A stretch of 64,000 bases of DNA. Origin: Comamonas sp. Y33R10-2. GTDB taxonomy: Bacteria > Pseudomonadota > Gammaproteobacteria > Burkholderiales > Burkholderiaceae_C. The stretch covers positions 3,596,001-3,660,000 of the forward strand of contig NZ_CP079925.1 of the NCBI RefSeq assembly GCF_019355935.1, read 5' to 3'. A program made the position numbers and the translations under genes. A model generated the notes under the pieces. The model did no database searches, had not been told where the DNA came from, and saw nothing but the letters and a program-made list of their open reading frames with translations. Of this stretch, positions 53,733 to 61,537 are shown in pieces. The stretch's first letter is position 1. Each line of letters starts with the position of its first letter.

Positions 53733-56614
53733 TGAGTGATATTGCTGCGCGCATGCCCCGCCTTGATGTTGCGACCGGCCGTGATCTGCCTTCGGATATG
53801 TTGCATGGCAAAGTCCTGCACCCGTCTCAGATGAGTTGGAGCGGCCTGCGCTATGAAGGCCGTGAGCTTTGCGCGGTGAATGGCGAGGAAGTCCGCCGCA
53901 TGCCCGGCGTGGTGGCGCTCGTTCAGCAAGATCATTTTGTTGGCGTGGTGGCGATGACGCCAGTGCACGCCAGTCAAGCCAGCGAACGCTTGGCTTTGCA
54001 ATGGTCACGCCCAGATTCTTTGGCCGCAAAGCGAGCGCCGAGTCCACCGCTTGAGACGAATGCGTATACATGGCGCATCGCTTCAGCGAAGGCCAATGCC
54101 AATGACAAGGCCATCGTCTGGGTTCTCAATGATCGAGCCAGCGTGTGGATTGCGCCAGTTACGCCGGATTTCAAGCAAGCGCTGCAAGCGGAGCTGGCAA
54201 GCCTATTGGCCATGCCGCTGCAGTCGTTGGATATTTTTGAGGATGCATCAAGCGCACCCGTAGCGCGCGAGATGGATTTGCTCGATGCCGCTGCGGATGC
54301 GGCACTGCTATCCAAACATGTGCAGCGCCCGGTGTCAGTGCAGTGCACTGAACATGCCGGTGATGATCAAGTCTTGACTCTGAAGGTGGCCGATGCTGGT
54401 GCTGCTGGAGCAGGTATTGCTTCCCCCATTGTGTGGGCATCAGATGCGCCTTGGTCGCAGCGGCCTAGCCGGGCGCGCTTGCTGACTCAAAAGAGTCTGA
54501 TTGAAGCCGTTGCTGGCGCTAGCGTTCAAGAAGCTGGCAGTGTGGGGCGTGCGCTTATCAACAGCAGCCTGTCGGTAGCCAGTGTTCATGATCTCAATGC
54601 CGCGCAGGTGTTTGCCCATGAAAGTGAACTGGCGCAAATAGCAGTGCAGCAAGGGCAGCACCCTATCGAGGCGCGACTAGAGCAGATGCCAAAGGGGCGA
54701 GGCCGCGACCTTGCATTGGCTGTGTTGGAGCAGTCGGGTGGCTTGCTCAAAGATCCCAATGATGACGCGGTGCAGATACCCGGTTATCTATCGGGTCGAG
54801 GTTTTGCGAGCTCTCAAGTGGAGTGCCTGGATGCCAAGGGCGAACCCCAAACGGTTTGGAGCGCTTGGGTGGCTGACGTGGCAGTGAATGTCAGCACCGG
54901 TGATATTTCGGTCACTCGAGTGGTGGCAGGCCATGATGTGCAAAGCCTGCAAGTTGCCCAGCAGGCAAGCATGCAAGTCATCAGCAGCCAGAATGCGCCG
55001 CAGATGCTCGAAGGCGCGCAAAAGCTATTGCTGGATGGCTTTGCTGCAGAGGACTGGCGCGCAGACAATTCTCAGTCCAATGCGTTGGCCAGCATAGTGG
55101 GGCAAAAGGTGGGCACTGATGTGCTCAAAGCCTCGCCGGGCGATGTGGTGGCGCATGGCCGTTTGGCAGATGAAGGCGTCACCACGCTGCCTGCTGCTGC
55201 TGCCATTGCCAATGCGGTGCAGCAAGCCACGGGTGTGCGACTGCGCACAGTGCCGCTAGATCCACAAGCGCTGCGTTTGGCTTTGAGCTTGGAGCCTAAG
55301 CCGAGCAAAGCGTTGGCAGCCAAGCGTTTAGGCTGGCTGGGTGCAGGAGCCGCTGCCGTGGTGGGCATGGCGGCTATGGCTTGGCCGTTCAAACCTGCTT
55401 TGCCTTTGACCGATGGAGCCGATGTCAGTTTGTACTCTGCACAGGCTCTGGAGCGCGGGCGACTGGTGGCTGCTGCGGGTGACTGCATTGTCTGCCACAC
55501 CGCCCCCGGCGGTAAAGAAAATGTGGGCGGTCTGGGCTTGCCCACGCCGTTCGGCACCATCTTCACCACCAACATCACGCCGGATAACGAGACTGGCATT
55601 GGCCGCTGGTCATACGCCGCGTTTGAGCGCGCTATGCGCCATGGTGTGCATCAAGATGGGCGTCAGCTCTACCCTGCGTTTCCCTACACTGCGTTTGCCA
55701 AGATGAACGAGGGTGATATGCAGGCTTTGTATGGCTACCTCATGTCTCAGCCGGCAGTGAAGGCAGAAGCGCCAAAGACCGAGCTGGTCTTTCCCTACAG
55801 TGTTCGCAGCTCACTGGCAGGTTGGAATTTGTTGTTTCACGATGCCAAGCCCTTTGAGGCTGATCGCAGCAAAAGCGTTGAATGGAATCGCGGCTCGTAT
55901 TTGGTCAATGGTGCTGGCCACTGCTCGGCATGCCATACCCCGCGCAATGCCTTGGGTGCAGAAAAAAGCGGTATTCAAAACTACTTGGCAGGTGGTGAGG
56001 CGGAAGGCTGGACTGCACCTGCGATCAACAAACTAGGCAGCGGCCCGAGCCCGTGGAGCAAAGACGATCTGGTTCGCTATATGCGCACAGGTTATTCGGC
56101 CAATCACGGCGTTGCCGCAGGCCCTATGGCGCCTGTCATTCATGGCTTGGCGCAGTTGCCTCAAAGTGATGTGCAGAGCATTGCCACGTATTTGCTGGAC
56201 TTGCCCGGTCAGCCAAAGCAGGTGGATGCCGCTTTAACGGTCAATGCAGCGCCTGCCGCAGCAGCACCTGTGAAAGACCAAAGCCTGCGCAATGGCGAGC
56301 GCATGTACCAAAACGCGTGTGCGGTGTGTCATGAAGCAGGTGCCGGTCCCACGCTGTTTGGTGTCAAGCCTGACCTGAGCAAAAACACTAGCTTGTATGC
56401 CAGCACGCCGCAAAACCTGATTCAGGTGGTGCTGCACGGAATTCAAGAGCCCGCCAATGACGCACTCGGTCATATGCCGGGTTTCAAAGACAGTTTTGAC
56501 AATCAGCAAATCGATGATCTGCTGGGGTATTTGCGTGGGCGATTTGCCCCAGAGGAGAAGGCTTGGCCAGACAGCAAACCACTGATTGAACAACTGCGCA
56601 CGCCTTTGCATTAA
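53732..56614 (+). CDS. nicB: NicB-like triheme cytochrome with a degenerate molybdenum-hydroxylase domain
   Basis: A 960-residue protein. Residues 1-525 resemble the second part of the molybdenum subunit at 45.8-48.1 kb, starting at its hammerhead domain. Matching landmarks are DAAADAALLSKHVQRPVSV against DVCADAALLSMAVGTPVRV, FAHESELAQIAVQQGQHPIEA against FAHDCMIDELAHAAHADPVAY, and IANAVQQATG against LANALFDATG. The first ~200 residues of the domain, the pterin loop (GCYGRN becomes SAPVAREM) and the GAGES motif (becomes ADEGV) are missing or altered. A membrane helix follows (about 531-552), then three heme sites: CIVCH (585), CSACH (731), CAVCH (863). I infer that it relays electrons and anchors the complex, while catalysis is done by the other subunit. 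The symbol follows P. putida NicB, which is longer. An upstream in-frame ATG at 53522 lies inside nicA. Confidence 0.87.
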   Translation: MSDIAARMPRLDVATGRDLPSDMLHGKVLHPSQMSWSGLRYEGRELCAVNGEEVRRMPGVVALVQQDHFVGVVAMTPVHASQASERLALQWSRPDSLAAKRAPSPPLETNAYTWRIASAKANANDKAIVWVLNDRASVWIAPVTPDFKQALQAELASLLAMPLQSLDIFEDASSAPVAREMDLLDAAADAALLSKHVQRPVSVQCTEHAGDDQVLTLKVADAGAAGAGIASPIVWASDAPWSQRPSRARLLTQKSLIEAVAGASVQEAGSVGRALINSSLSVASVHDLNAAQVFAHESELAQIAVQQGQHPIEARLEQMPKGRGRDLALAVLEQSGGLLKDPNDDAVQIPGYLSGRGFASSQVECLDAKGEPQTVWSAWVADVAVNVSTGDISVTRVVAGHDVQSLQVAQQASMQVISSQNAPQMLEGAQKLLLDGFAAEDWRADNSQSNALASIVGQKVGTDVLKASPGDVVAHGRLADEGVTTLPAAAAIANAVQQATGVRLRTVPLDPQALRLALSLEPKPSKALAAKRLGWLGAGAAAVVGMAAMAWPFKPALPLTDGADVSLYSAQALERGRLVAAAGDCIVCHTAPGGKENVGGLGLPTPFGTIFTTNITPDNETGIGRWSYAAFERAMRHGVHQDGRQLYPAFPYTAFAKMNEGDMQALYGYLMSQPAVKAEAPKTELVFPYSVRSSLAGWNLLFHDAKPFEADRSKSVEWNRGSYLVNGAGHCSACHTPRNALGAEKSGIQNYLAGGEAEGWTAPAINKLGSGPSPWSKDDLVRYMRTGYSANHGVAAGPMAPVIHGLAQLPQSDVQSIATYLLDLPGQPKQVDAALTVNAAPAAAAPVKDQSLRNGERMYQNACAVCHEAGAGPTLFGVKPDLSKNTSLYASTPQNLIQVVLHGIQEPANDALGHMPGFKDSFDNQQIDDLLGYLRGRFAPEEKAWPDSKPLIEQLRTPLH

Positions 56615-56835
56615 ACGTGCAGCGCAGTTGCGGCAACCTTGTTGTTGCTGCTAAAAAAGGCTTTGTGAACAGAGCCTGAAATTCCATCTGAATGGGTGGC
56701 AAGCTGGTATGAGAATTGCGTGCTGAAACTCTACTTTTAACCAGATAGCTACTCGACAGAAATAGATCTTTGAACGCAGGCACTTATCTCAGCTTGAGGG
56801 CTGAAAAAGAGACTGGTTTCAAAAGTGAAGAGGGA

Positions 56836-56855
56836 GGTAGCTAGAGATAGCTACC
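56836..56855. promoter_or_regulatory. palindrome upstream of nicT
   Basis: GGTAGCTA-GAGA-TAGCTACC, perfect 8-bp arms, 68 bp before the nicT start. TAGCTACT also occurs at about 56746. It may be a hairpin in the leader or a regulator site; it does not resemble the GTATAC sites. No gene is present in 56615-56923. Confidence 0.45.
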
Positions 56856-56923
56856 GGAGCGAGTGGCGAGAATGGGCGTGGGCCCGCTCACTGGATTTTC
56901 AACGACTCAAAGGGATGGACTTC

Positions 56924-58240
56924 ATGTCATCTGGACTTATCTCAGTAGAACAAGGTCTGCAAACTGCAGGCGTAGGGAAATTTCAGTACCGGCTTTTTGT
57001 AATTTTTGGCTTGGTATGGCTCGCAGATGCGATGCAGGTGCTGTCCATCGGCTTTAGCGCGCCATCAATTGCCAAGAGCTTTGGCATCACTGTGCCTGAA
57101 GCTTTGCAAACCGGTACGTTCTTCTTTATCGGTATGCTGCTGGGGGCCTTTGCCTTCGGTCGTCTGGCTGACCGTATTGGTCGCCGTCCAGTGCTGCTGG
57201 TGGCGGTGGTGATTGATGCTTGTGCGGGTGTTGCATCAGCGTTTGCACCTGATTTGACGTGGCTGCTGGTACTGCGCTTTTTGACCGGTATCGGTGTGGG
57301 CGGAACACTGCCTGTGGACTACACCATGATGGCCGAGTTCTTGCCTAGCAAGCGCCGTGGTCGCTGGTTGGTGTGGCTGGAGTCGTTCTGGGCCATTGGT
57401 ACCATTTTCTTGGCTGTGCTGGCACTGATCGCCGTGAGCTGGGGTGAAGATGCTTGGCGCCTGATTTTCTTCGTGACCGGCGTTCCTGCTTTGATTGGTG
57501 TGGCTCTGCGTTTCTACATTCCTGAGTCGCCGATGTTCCTCAACCGCAACGGCAAGTCCAAAGAGGCTCGCGCAGTGCTTCAGCGCGTGGCGGATGTGAA
57601 CGGTGCCAAGGTGCAGATCCCTGAATTGCAGCCTGAAAAGCAAGAGCGCAAATCCGTTTTTGCCCTGTTCAATGCTGAACTGCGCCGCCGCAGCATCGCC
57701 TTGTTTGCCGCTTGGGGCTTGATCTCGATTGCCTACTACGGCGTGTTTGTTTACCTGCCTGTGAAGCTGGGCACCGAAGGCTTTGCGTTTATGCGTGGTC
57801 AGGTGTTCTTGGTGATTTTGGCGCTGGTGCAGCTGCCCGGTTTTGCTCTGTCCGCCTACGGTGTGGAGCGCTGGGGCCGCAAGCCAACGCTGATTGGCTT
57901 CTTGCTGCTGAGCGCTGTGGGTTGCATGTTGTATAGCTTGGGTACATCGCCCGCATTGGTGGTGGGCTCTACGCTTCTGATGAGCTTTGCTTTGCTGGGT
58001 ACTTGGGGCGCTTTGTATGCCTTCACGCCTGAGGTCTATCCTACGGAGCTGCGTGCCAGCGGCATGGGCATGTCGGGTGCTGTGGCTCGCTTTGGTGGTC
58101 TGTTTGCGCCGGCCATCATTGCACCTGTGATGAGCACGCACTTCACGCTGGCTTTGGCGATGCTGGCAGCCATGCTGGTGGGCGGCGCCATCGCGATTGC
58201 TGCGGTGGATGTGGAGTCTCGCGACCGCGTTCTGGATTAA
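56924..58240 (+). CDS. nicT: MFS transporter, probable nicotinate/6-hydroxynicotinate importer
   Basis: A 438-residue permease with 12 membrane helices of the aromatic-acid:H+ symporter/sugar-transporter type. The cytoplasmic loop 2-3 motif is GRLADRIGRRP, and PESPMFL follows helix 6. I use the second Met (56924), which places AAAGGG nine bases upstream, not the ATG at 56915. The gene follows nicB, faces nicR and ends at a strong terminator. The context indicates uptake of nicotinate, but substrate choice is an inference from the cluster. Confidence 0.9.
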   Translation: MSSGLISVEQGLQTAGVGKFQYRLFVIFGLVWLADAMQVLSIGFSAPSIAKSFGITVPEALQTGTFFFIGMLLGAFAFGRLADRIGRRPVLLVAVVIDACAGVASAFAPDLTWLLVLRFLTGIGVGGTLPVDYTMMAEFLPSKRRGRWLVWLESFWAIGTIFLAVLALIAVSWGEDAWRLIFFVTGVPALIGVALRFYIPESPMFLNRNGKSKEARAVLQRVADVNGAKVQIPELQPEKQERKSVFALFNAELRRRSIALFAAWGLISIAYYGVFVYLPVKLGTEGFAFMRGQVFLVILALVQLPGFALSAYGVERWGRKPTLIGFLLLSAVGCMLYSLGTSPALVVGSTLLMSFALLGTWGALYAFTPEVYPTELRASGMGMSGAVARFGGLFAPAIIAPVMSTHFTLALAMLAAMLVGGAIAIAAVDVESRDRVLD

Positions 58241-58280
58241 TTGAGTAAGCCGAGTGAGCGGCTTTTAAAAGCTTCTAATA

Positions 58281-58315
58281 AATGCCTGCTGGCCTTGTGC
58301 CAGCAGGCATTTTTT
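58281..58315 (+). terminator. intrinsic terminator between nicT and nicR
   Basis: AATGCCTGCTGG, 7-nt loop, CCAGCAGGCATT, then TTTT. Perfect 12-bp stem; its A/T ends allow use from both sides. Confidence 0.92.
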
Positions 58316-58344
58316 GTATCCACTTTAAGAGTTCGCTCCAAGAT

Positions 58345-58806
58345 TTAATCCTGAGGGTCATCGAGCATTTTTTTGAGCAAAAAATCCAGCGCAAATCGCT
58401 CGGCAGGGTTGAGTTTTCCATAAGTACTCTCTGTGATTTGCATGGCAATGGGCTCGACTACTTTGATCAGCTCCAGCCCCTTAGGCGTCAGCGTGAGAAC
58501 CACTTTGCGCTTGTCGTTGGCGTCAAGATCCACATTCAGAAGATCGCGTTGTTTGAGACGATCAACGACCCCGCGAATGGTGGCTTGATCGATGACCGCC
58601 GCTTTGACGATTTCGGCCAAAGAGCTGCCGCTGTGCTCGCGAACGGTGCACAGCACCACGAACTGCGCCGTGGTGAGCTGTGCGTTAGGAATTGACTGTT
58701 GAAAAAACGATGAATGCCGCTGATAAGCGCGTCGCAGCAAATGCCCGATTTGTGCGGAAACTTGATAGTTTTCTTGTGGGGATGCGTGGTTGGCTTCTTG
58801 ACTCAT
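58345..58806 (-). CDS. nicR: MarR-family regulator of nicotinate genes
   Basis: A 153-residue MarR protein. The winged helix-turn-helix spans about 45-110 (TTAQFVVLCTVREHSGSSLA, then KAAVIDQATIRGVVDRLKQR and the wing DLDANDKRKVVLTLTP), between dimerisation helices. In P. putida, NicR represses nic operons until 6-hydroxynicotinate binds. Position beside nicT and the palindromes at nicE/nicC support the same role here. Confidence 0.9.
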   Translation of the reverse strand: MSQEANHASPQENYQVSAQIGHLLRRAYQRHSSFFQQSIPNAQLTTAQFVVLCTVREHSGSSLAEIVKAAVIDQATIRGVVDRLKQRDLLNVDLDANDKRKVVLTLTPKGLELIKVVEPIAMQITESTYGKLNPAERFALDFLLKKMLDDPQD

Positions 58807-58830
58807 GGTGGCGCGAAAAAGATGTGGGGT

Positions 58831-58845
58831 CTCTATTGAATAGAG
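58831..58845. promoter_or_regulatory. palindrome at the nicR promoter
   Basis: CTCTATT-G-AATAGAG, a perfect 15-bp palindrome, 25 bases upstream of the nicR start in AT-rich DNA. Possible autoregulatory site; the sequence differs from the nicE/nicC candidates. Confidence 0.45.
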
Positions 58846-59095
58846 TGATATATCTTTAATTATTTAAAAATGCATTGTTTTTACATATAAACATAACTTA
58901 GTAAATAAGTGTTTGCGCTTTATTTTTAAAATTTTCTTCCGTCAAGCACAGCAGGCTTAAATAAGGCACGCCAAGGTGCATGCGCGTTAAAAAATCGCTC
59001 ACTTGTCGCGGTTATATTGGCCGCATCCTTTTTTCAAAACCGATGACCGGCCTTGTTCGGTATTGCGGTTTTTTGCGGGTTCTGTGTTCTCACGT

Positions 59096-60025
59096 ATGAC
59101 TTCTAAAACAACTGCCATCACCCCCATGGGCTCGCATCTACGCTTGCTGGGCATGGCCTTGCTGTGGGGCGCTTCATGGCCTGCCGGGCGCATCCTCGCA
59201 CTCAATATGTCGCCGTTGGCAGCATCTGGTTTGCGCTTTGTGTTGGCTGTGAGCTTGCTGCTGCCTTGGCTGTATTGGTCTGGCGGTTTGCCTGCCATCA
59301 AGAAGTGGTCGCTCAAAACTTGGCTAGGCATGTTGGCTGCAGGGGCCACGGGCGTCTTTGGCTATGCCGCTTTTTTCTTGAGCGGTTTGCAGCACCTGCC
59401 AGCAAGCAAGGCGGCGTTGGTGATTACGCTCAACCCCGTGGTGACTTTGCTGTTGGCTGTGTGGCTGTTTAAAGAGCGTATTAACAAAGTGATCGCCTTG
59501 GGCATGGCTGTGGCGGCTTGTGGTGCTGTGGTTGTCATCTCGCACGGTAAGCCGCTTGAGCTGCTCAATGGCACCGTGGGCATGGGCGAGATGCTGATCT
59601 TGGGCTGCGTTGCCTGCTGGGTTTGCTATACCCTCATCGGGCGCGCCATGCTAGCGGGCGTAGATGCGCTGGCAGCGACCACGGTCACTGCTATTTTTGG
59701 TGCCATCTTGCTGCTGATTGCGAGCTGGGTGGTTGAAGGCCCGCAGGGCTTGGCCTCGGCTTTTCACGCCGATCATCAGGCGTGGGTGGCCATGATTTTT
59801 ATGGGCTACGGCTCCACTGCCATCGCCTACGCTTGGTATTTTTCGGGTGTCAAAGCCTTGGGCGCAGGCGCCGCATCGGGCTACATCACGCTGGTGCCCG
59901 TGATTGGCGTGATCCTGTCAGCCCTTTTGCTTGGTGAGGCCGTAGATGGCTCCATGCTGCTGGGCGGTGCTTTGGCGATTGCCGGCACGGCGGTGATGAA
60001 CTGGGGACGGCGCCAGCAGGGTTGA
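59096..60025 (+). CDS. EamA/DMT-family transporter
   Basis: A 309-residue inner-membrane protein with ten helices in two EamA repeats (about 12-140 and 155-300). LLGMALLWGASWPAGRILAL and GVFGYAAFFLSGLQHLPASKAA are typical first-repeat segments. Start at the ATG 59096 (MTSKTTAITP); no clear ribosome-binding site. It is outside the nic operons and its substrate is unknown. It shares only the fold with the transporter at 9.4 kb. Confidence 0.87.
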   Translation: MTSKTTAITPMGSHLRLLGMALLWGASWPAGRILALNMSPLAASGLRFVLAVSLLLPWLYWSGGLPAIKKWSLKTWLGMLAAGATGVFGYAAFFLSGLQHLPASKAALVITLNPVVTLLLAVWLFKERINKVIALGMAVAACGAVVVISHGKPLELLNGTVGMGEMLILGCVACWVCYTLIGRAMLAGVDALAATTVTAIFGAILLLIASWVVEGPQGLASAFHADHQAWVAMIFMGYGSTAIAYAWYFSGVKALGAGAASGYITLVPVIGVILSALLLGEAVDGSMLLGGALAIAGTAVMNWGRRQQG

Positions 60026-60044
60026 TGCCGTCCCTTCAGCAGAT

Positions 60045-60464
60045 TTAGCGTGATGCTTTTTCTGTCTCAGCTTCAAGTGCGGATAAGGATGCGGTTGAGG
60101 AGGCAGCTTCAGATGCAGCCAGATGCTCTGCCAGCTTGGTTTCTAGCGTACCGATCTGAATTTTGAGCTGGCGCATGCTGCTTTGCATGGTCACGCCTAG
60201 CAGGCGGCGCATGGCTTCAAAAAATAGCGCCATGAAAATGACGCTAGGCAACACGCCCCAACGCAGCCAGCCTGATGCATGGTTGACCCACGACACTACG
60301 CAAACCACCACGGCCATGGCGATGGCAAAGTAGTTCCACTTTCTTGAAGTCTGCATTTTCTTTGCATACTTTTCGGCGGTAGCTTCGAGTTGCTGCTCGG
60401 TGACTTTGAGCTTGGCAATGGACGCCTGAATTTCTTCAAGGCTAGTAGGTGTGGCGGATGACAT
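60045..60464 (-). CDS. hypothetical two-helix membrane protein with coiled coils
   Basis: A 139-residue protein. An N-terminal coiled-coil (about 8-38), two membrane helices (about 43-60 and 68-84) and a C-terminal coiled-coil (about 92-115) with an Ala/Ser/Glu tail. No family recognised. It converges with the DMT transporter. Confidence 0.72.
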   Translation of the reverse strand: MSSATPTSLEEIQASIAKLKVTEQQLEATAEKYAKKMQTSRKWNYFAIAMAVVVCVVSWVNHASGWLRWGVLPSVIFMALFFEAMRRLLGVTMQSSMRQLKIQIGTLETKLAEHLAASEAASSTASLSALEAETEKASR

Positions 60465-60509
60465 AAAAAGGCTGAAAAAATGTGGCGCAAGCGTTGCGCT
60501 GGCGCTGTT

Positions 60510-60567
60510 TAAATTTGATAGCTATAAGTCCAATATTAATATTGACTTTAGCCACTTTTTGCTTGAT
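60510..60567 (+). repeat. AT-rich mini-repeat (copy 7)
   Basis: AATTTGATAGCTATAAGTCC then AATATTAATATTGACTTTAG then CCACTTTTTG. The core AAGTCCAATATTAATATTGACTT is an almost perfect palindrome, upstream of the two-helix protein gene. Confidence 0.65.
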
Positions 60568-60671
60568 TTTTACTAAGTTTCGTCGCTTCACGCAGTGGTG
60601 AGCGGCAAGGCCTGAATCGCGCCGATGTTAGACGCTTCTTTTCAGCCCCATGCGGTCAACGGCAAGGCCGC

Positions 60672-61433
60672 TCAATGTGCAAAGAACAGGCGCGGCACTG
60701 AGGCGCTGAGCATGGCGATGCCCGAGCAGATCAGCAGGCCCAGCACAATTTGGCGAAAGAGCGCATCGCTCACGCCTTTGTAAACGCGGGTGCCAAAAAT
60801 CACGGGTACGAGCACTGCCGGCAGCACAACGACAAACCAGTGCCACATGGCGGGCTTGACGATGCCTGTGGCCAGATAACTGGCCATGGTGAAGGCCAGC
60901 ACAGAGAGGTTGAAGTTTTGGATGACAGTGCGCTGCACATGGCGCTCAAAGCCGCGCAACGTGCACCACAGCGTAGGCACTGTACCGCTAAAGCCGCCCA
61001 GCCCAGCCATTGCGCCGCCAATCATGCCAGCCACCGCATCCGTAAAACGCGCCAGCAGGCCGCCACCTAAAGTGAGTTTGGGCAGGTGGGCGCTGAGCAG
61101 CATGGCCGGGCACCACAAGATCAGCAGCAGACCCAGACAGAACTTGAACCAGTCCATATTCATGTGCGGCATGATGCCCACGCCGATGGGGATGCCGAGC
61201 AGCCCGCCTGCGATAAAGGGCAGCAAAGACTTCCAGTGAAATTCGCGGCGCACGGTGAAGGCTGCAATGATTTGCCCGGTGAGTGAGCCAAACACCGAGA
61301 GTACGGCGGCCACTTGCGGCTCAAGCACCCACGCCCAAAACGACATGGCGACCATGCCAAAGGCAAAACCCGACAGCCCCTGCACAAACCCCGCCACTGC
61401 AGCCCCTAAGACCACGACCAGCAATACTTCCAC
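60672..61433 (-). CDS. TauE/SafE-family membrane exporter
   Basis: A 253-residue inner-membrane protein with about eight helices in two TauE/SafE repeats. The first repeat has FVQGLSGFAFGMVAM and the second AMAGLGGFSGTVPTLW, the paired glycine-rich family motifs. Members export sulfite, sulfoacetate or other organic anions. It starts with GTG at 61433; no ATG alternative keeps the first helix. There is no link to the sulfur block 28 kb away. Confidence 0.88.
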   Translation of the reverse strand: MEVLLVVVLGAAVAGFVQGLSGFAFGMVAMSFWAWVLEPQVAAVLSVFGSLTGQIIAAFTVRREFHWKSLLPFIAGGLLGIPIGVGIMPHMNMDWFKFCLGLLLILWCPAMLLSAHLPKLTLGGGLLARFTDAVAGMIGGAMAGLGGFSGTVPTLWCTLRGFERHVQRTVIQNFNLSVLAFTMASYLATGIVKPAMWHWFVVVLPAVLVPVIFGTRVYKGVSDALFRQIVLGLLICSGIAMLSASVPRLFFAH

Positions 61434-61537
61434 TTTGTTGTCTCCACTTTGAGTGGCAGGAATTATCGGTGCCAGCTCATGGGCATCGCATACGCAGTTT
61501 TCGCAAGGGGATGGGTGGCTGCGCTATGGTTGAGCCC

